From UBA1740 sp045587025 (GTDB lineage Bacteria > Bacillota > Clostridia > Oscillospirales > CAG-272): DNA of 32,827 bases. Below the pieces are notes generated by a model, which was not told the DNA's origin, made no database searches, and saw only the letters and a program-made list of their open reading frames with translations. The stretch lies in contig JAZNBK010000037.1 in the NCBI GenBank assembly GCA_045587025.1, positions 1 through 32,827 of the forward strand, written 5' to 3'. Shown here one piece after another: positions 32,722 through 32,827 of this stretch. Every line of letters starts with the position of its first letter. Position 1 is the stretch's first letter. The translations under genes and the position numbers were made by a program.

Positions 32722-32827
32722 AATTACCCCTATACAAAGCATAGACGAGCAGATAGAATGTGCTAAAAAATGTAACACGGTATACAAGTCAGGCGCATTC
32801 GGATACTCGATGAGAGATGCCGAGAGC
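32714..32827 (+). CDS. start of an unidentified gene, cut by the window edge
   Basis: An ATG overlapping the last codons of rluB by eight bases opens a frame that stays open to the window end (38 codons, MFKITPIQSIDEQIECAKKC onward). AAGGAG lies about ten bases upstream, within rluB. The start resembles what I remember of acetyltransferase-like proteins encoded next to rluB in Clostridia, but 38 residues are too few for a call. Confidence 0.6.
   Translation, partial: MFKITPIQSIDEQIECAKKCNTVYKSGAFGYSMRDAES

Noticed and set aside
1..32827. Defence island, prophage, CRISPR array or transposon
   Set aside because: No integrase, transposase, cas, phage structural or toxin-antitoxin genes and no spaced repeat arrays were seen; nearly every gene is a recognised core gene.

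Overview
The window is a gene-dense, low-to-moderate G+C stretch of a Firmicutes chromosome, most likely from a spore-forming or spore-derived member of the Clostridia. This rests on the gene content: the rplU-prp-rpmA cluster with an L27 carrying a Prp-cleavable N-terminus, the nadD-yqeK-LCP-rsfS order, scpA-scpB, a DUF2953 (YtfI-like) plus YtfJ/GerW sporulation pair, and Firmicutes-type L20 and L21 leader RNAs. It is almost entirely core housekeeping DNA. I see no phage, insertion sequence, CRISPR array, rRNA or tRNA, and no defence system.

Layout. (1) 1-137 is a G+C-rich block of nested hairpins with no gene. (2) 138-3420, minus strand: a strong promoter and L21 leader drive rplU, prp and rpmA, followed by galE and a metal-dependent amidohydrolase. 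obgE, the usual follower of rpmA, is not there. (3) 3488-22707, minus strand: a nearly gapless run in transcription order of TrmH-type rRNA methylase, dprA, topA, trmFO, plsX, rnc, an Elp3-like radical SAM gene, smc, ftsY, rdgB, yhbY, nadD, yqeK, an LCP gene, rsfS and leuS. Many neighbours overlap or are spaced by only a few bases. acpP, usually between plsX and rnc, is absent. (4) 22748-24158, minus strand: the infC-rpmI-rplT operon, with a textbook promoter, a roughly 150-base leader with an attenuator-like terminator, an AUU start codon for infC and a clean terminator at its end. (5) 24260 to the end, plus strand: divergently transcribed lon, engB, an M50 site-2-type protease, scpA, scpB, the DUF2953 gene, ytfJ, a D,D-carboxypeptidase, rluB and the start of one further gene.

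Functionally the genes cover ribosome production and maturation (L20, L21, L27, L35, IF3, RsfS, EngB, YhbY, RNase III, RluB, TrmFO, TrmH family), chromosome handling (SMC, ScpA, ScpB, TopA, DprA), membrane and envelope processes (FtsY, PlsX, LCP, carboxypeptidase, M50 protease) and metabolite upkeep (NadD, RdgB, YqeK, GalE). All three parts of the SMC-ScpAB condensin lie within about 20 kb.

The signals most worth checking are regulatory rather than new protein systems: a perfect 12-bp inverted repeat that would hide the carboxypeptidase ribosome binding site only in read-through mRNA, an apparent ACG start codon in the DUF2953 gene, the AUU start and attenuator of infC, a ribosome-binding-site-sequestering L21 leader, and the unexplained hairpin cluster at the left edge.
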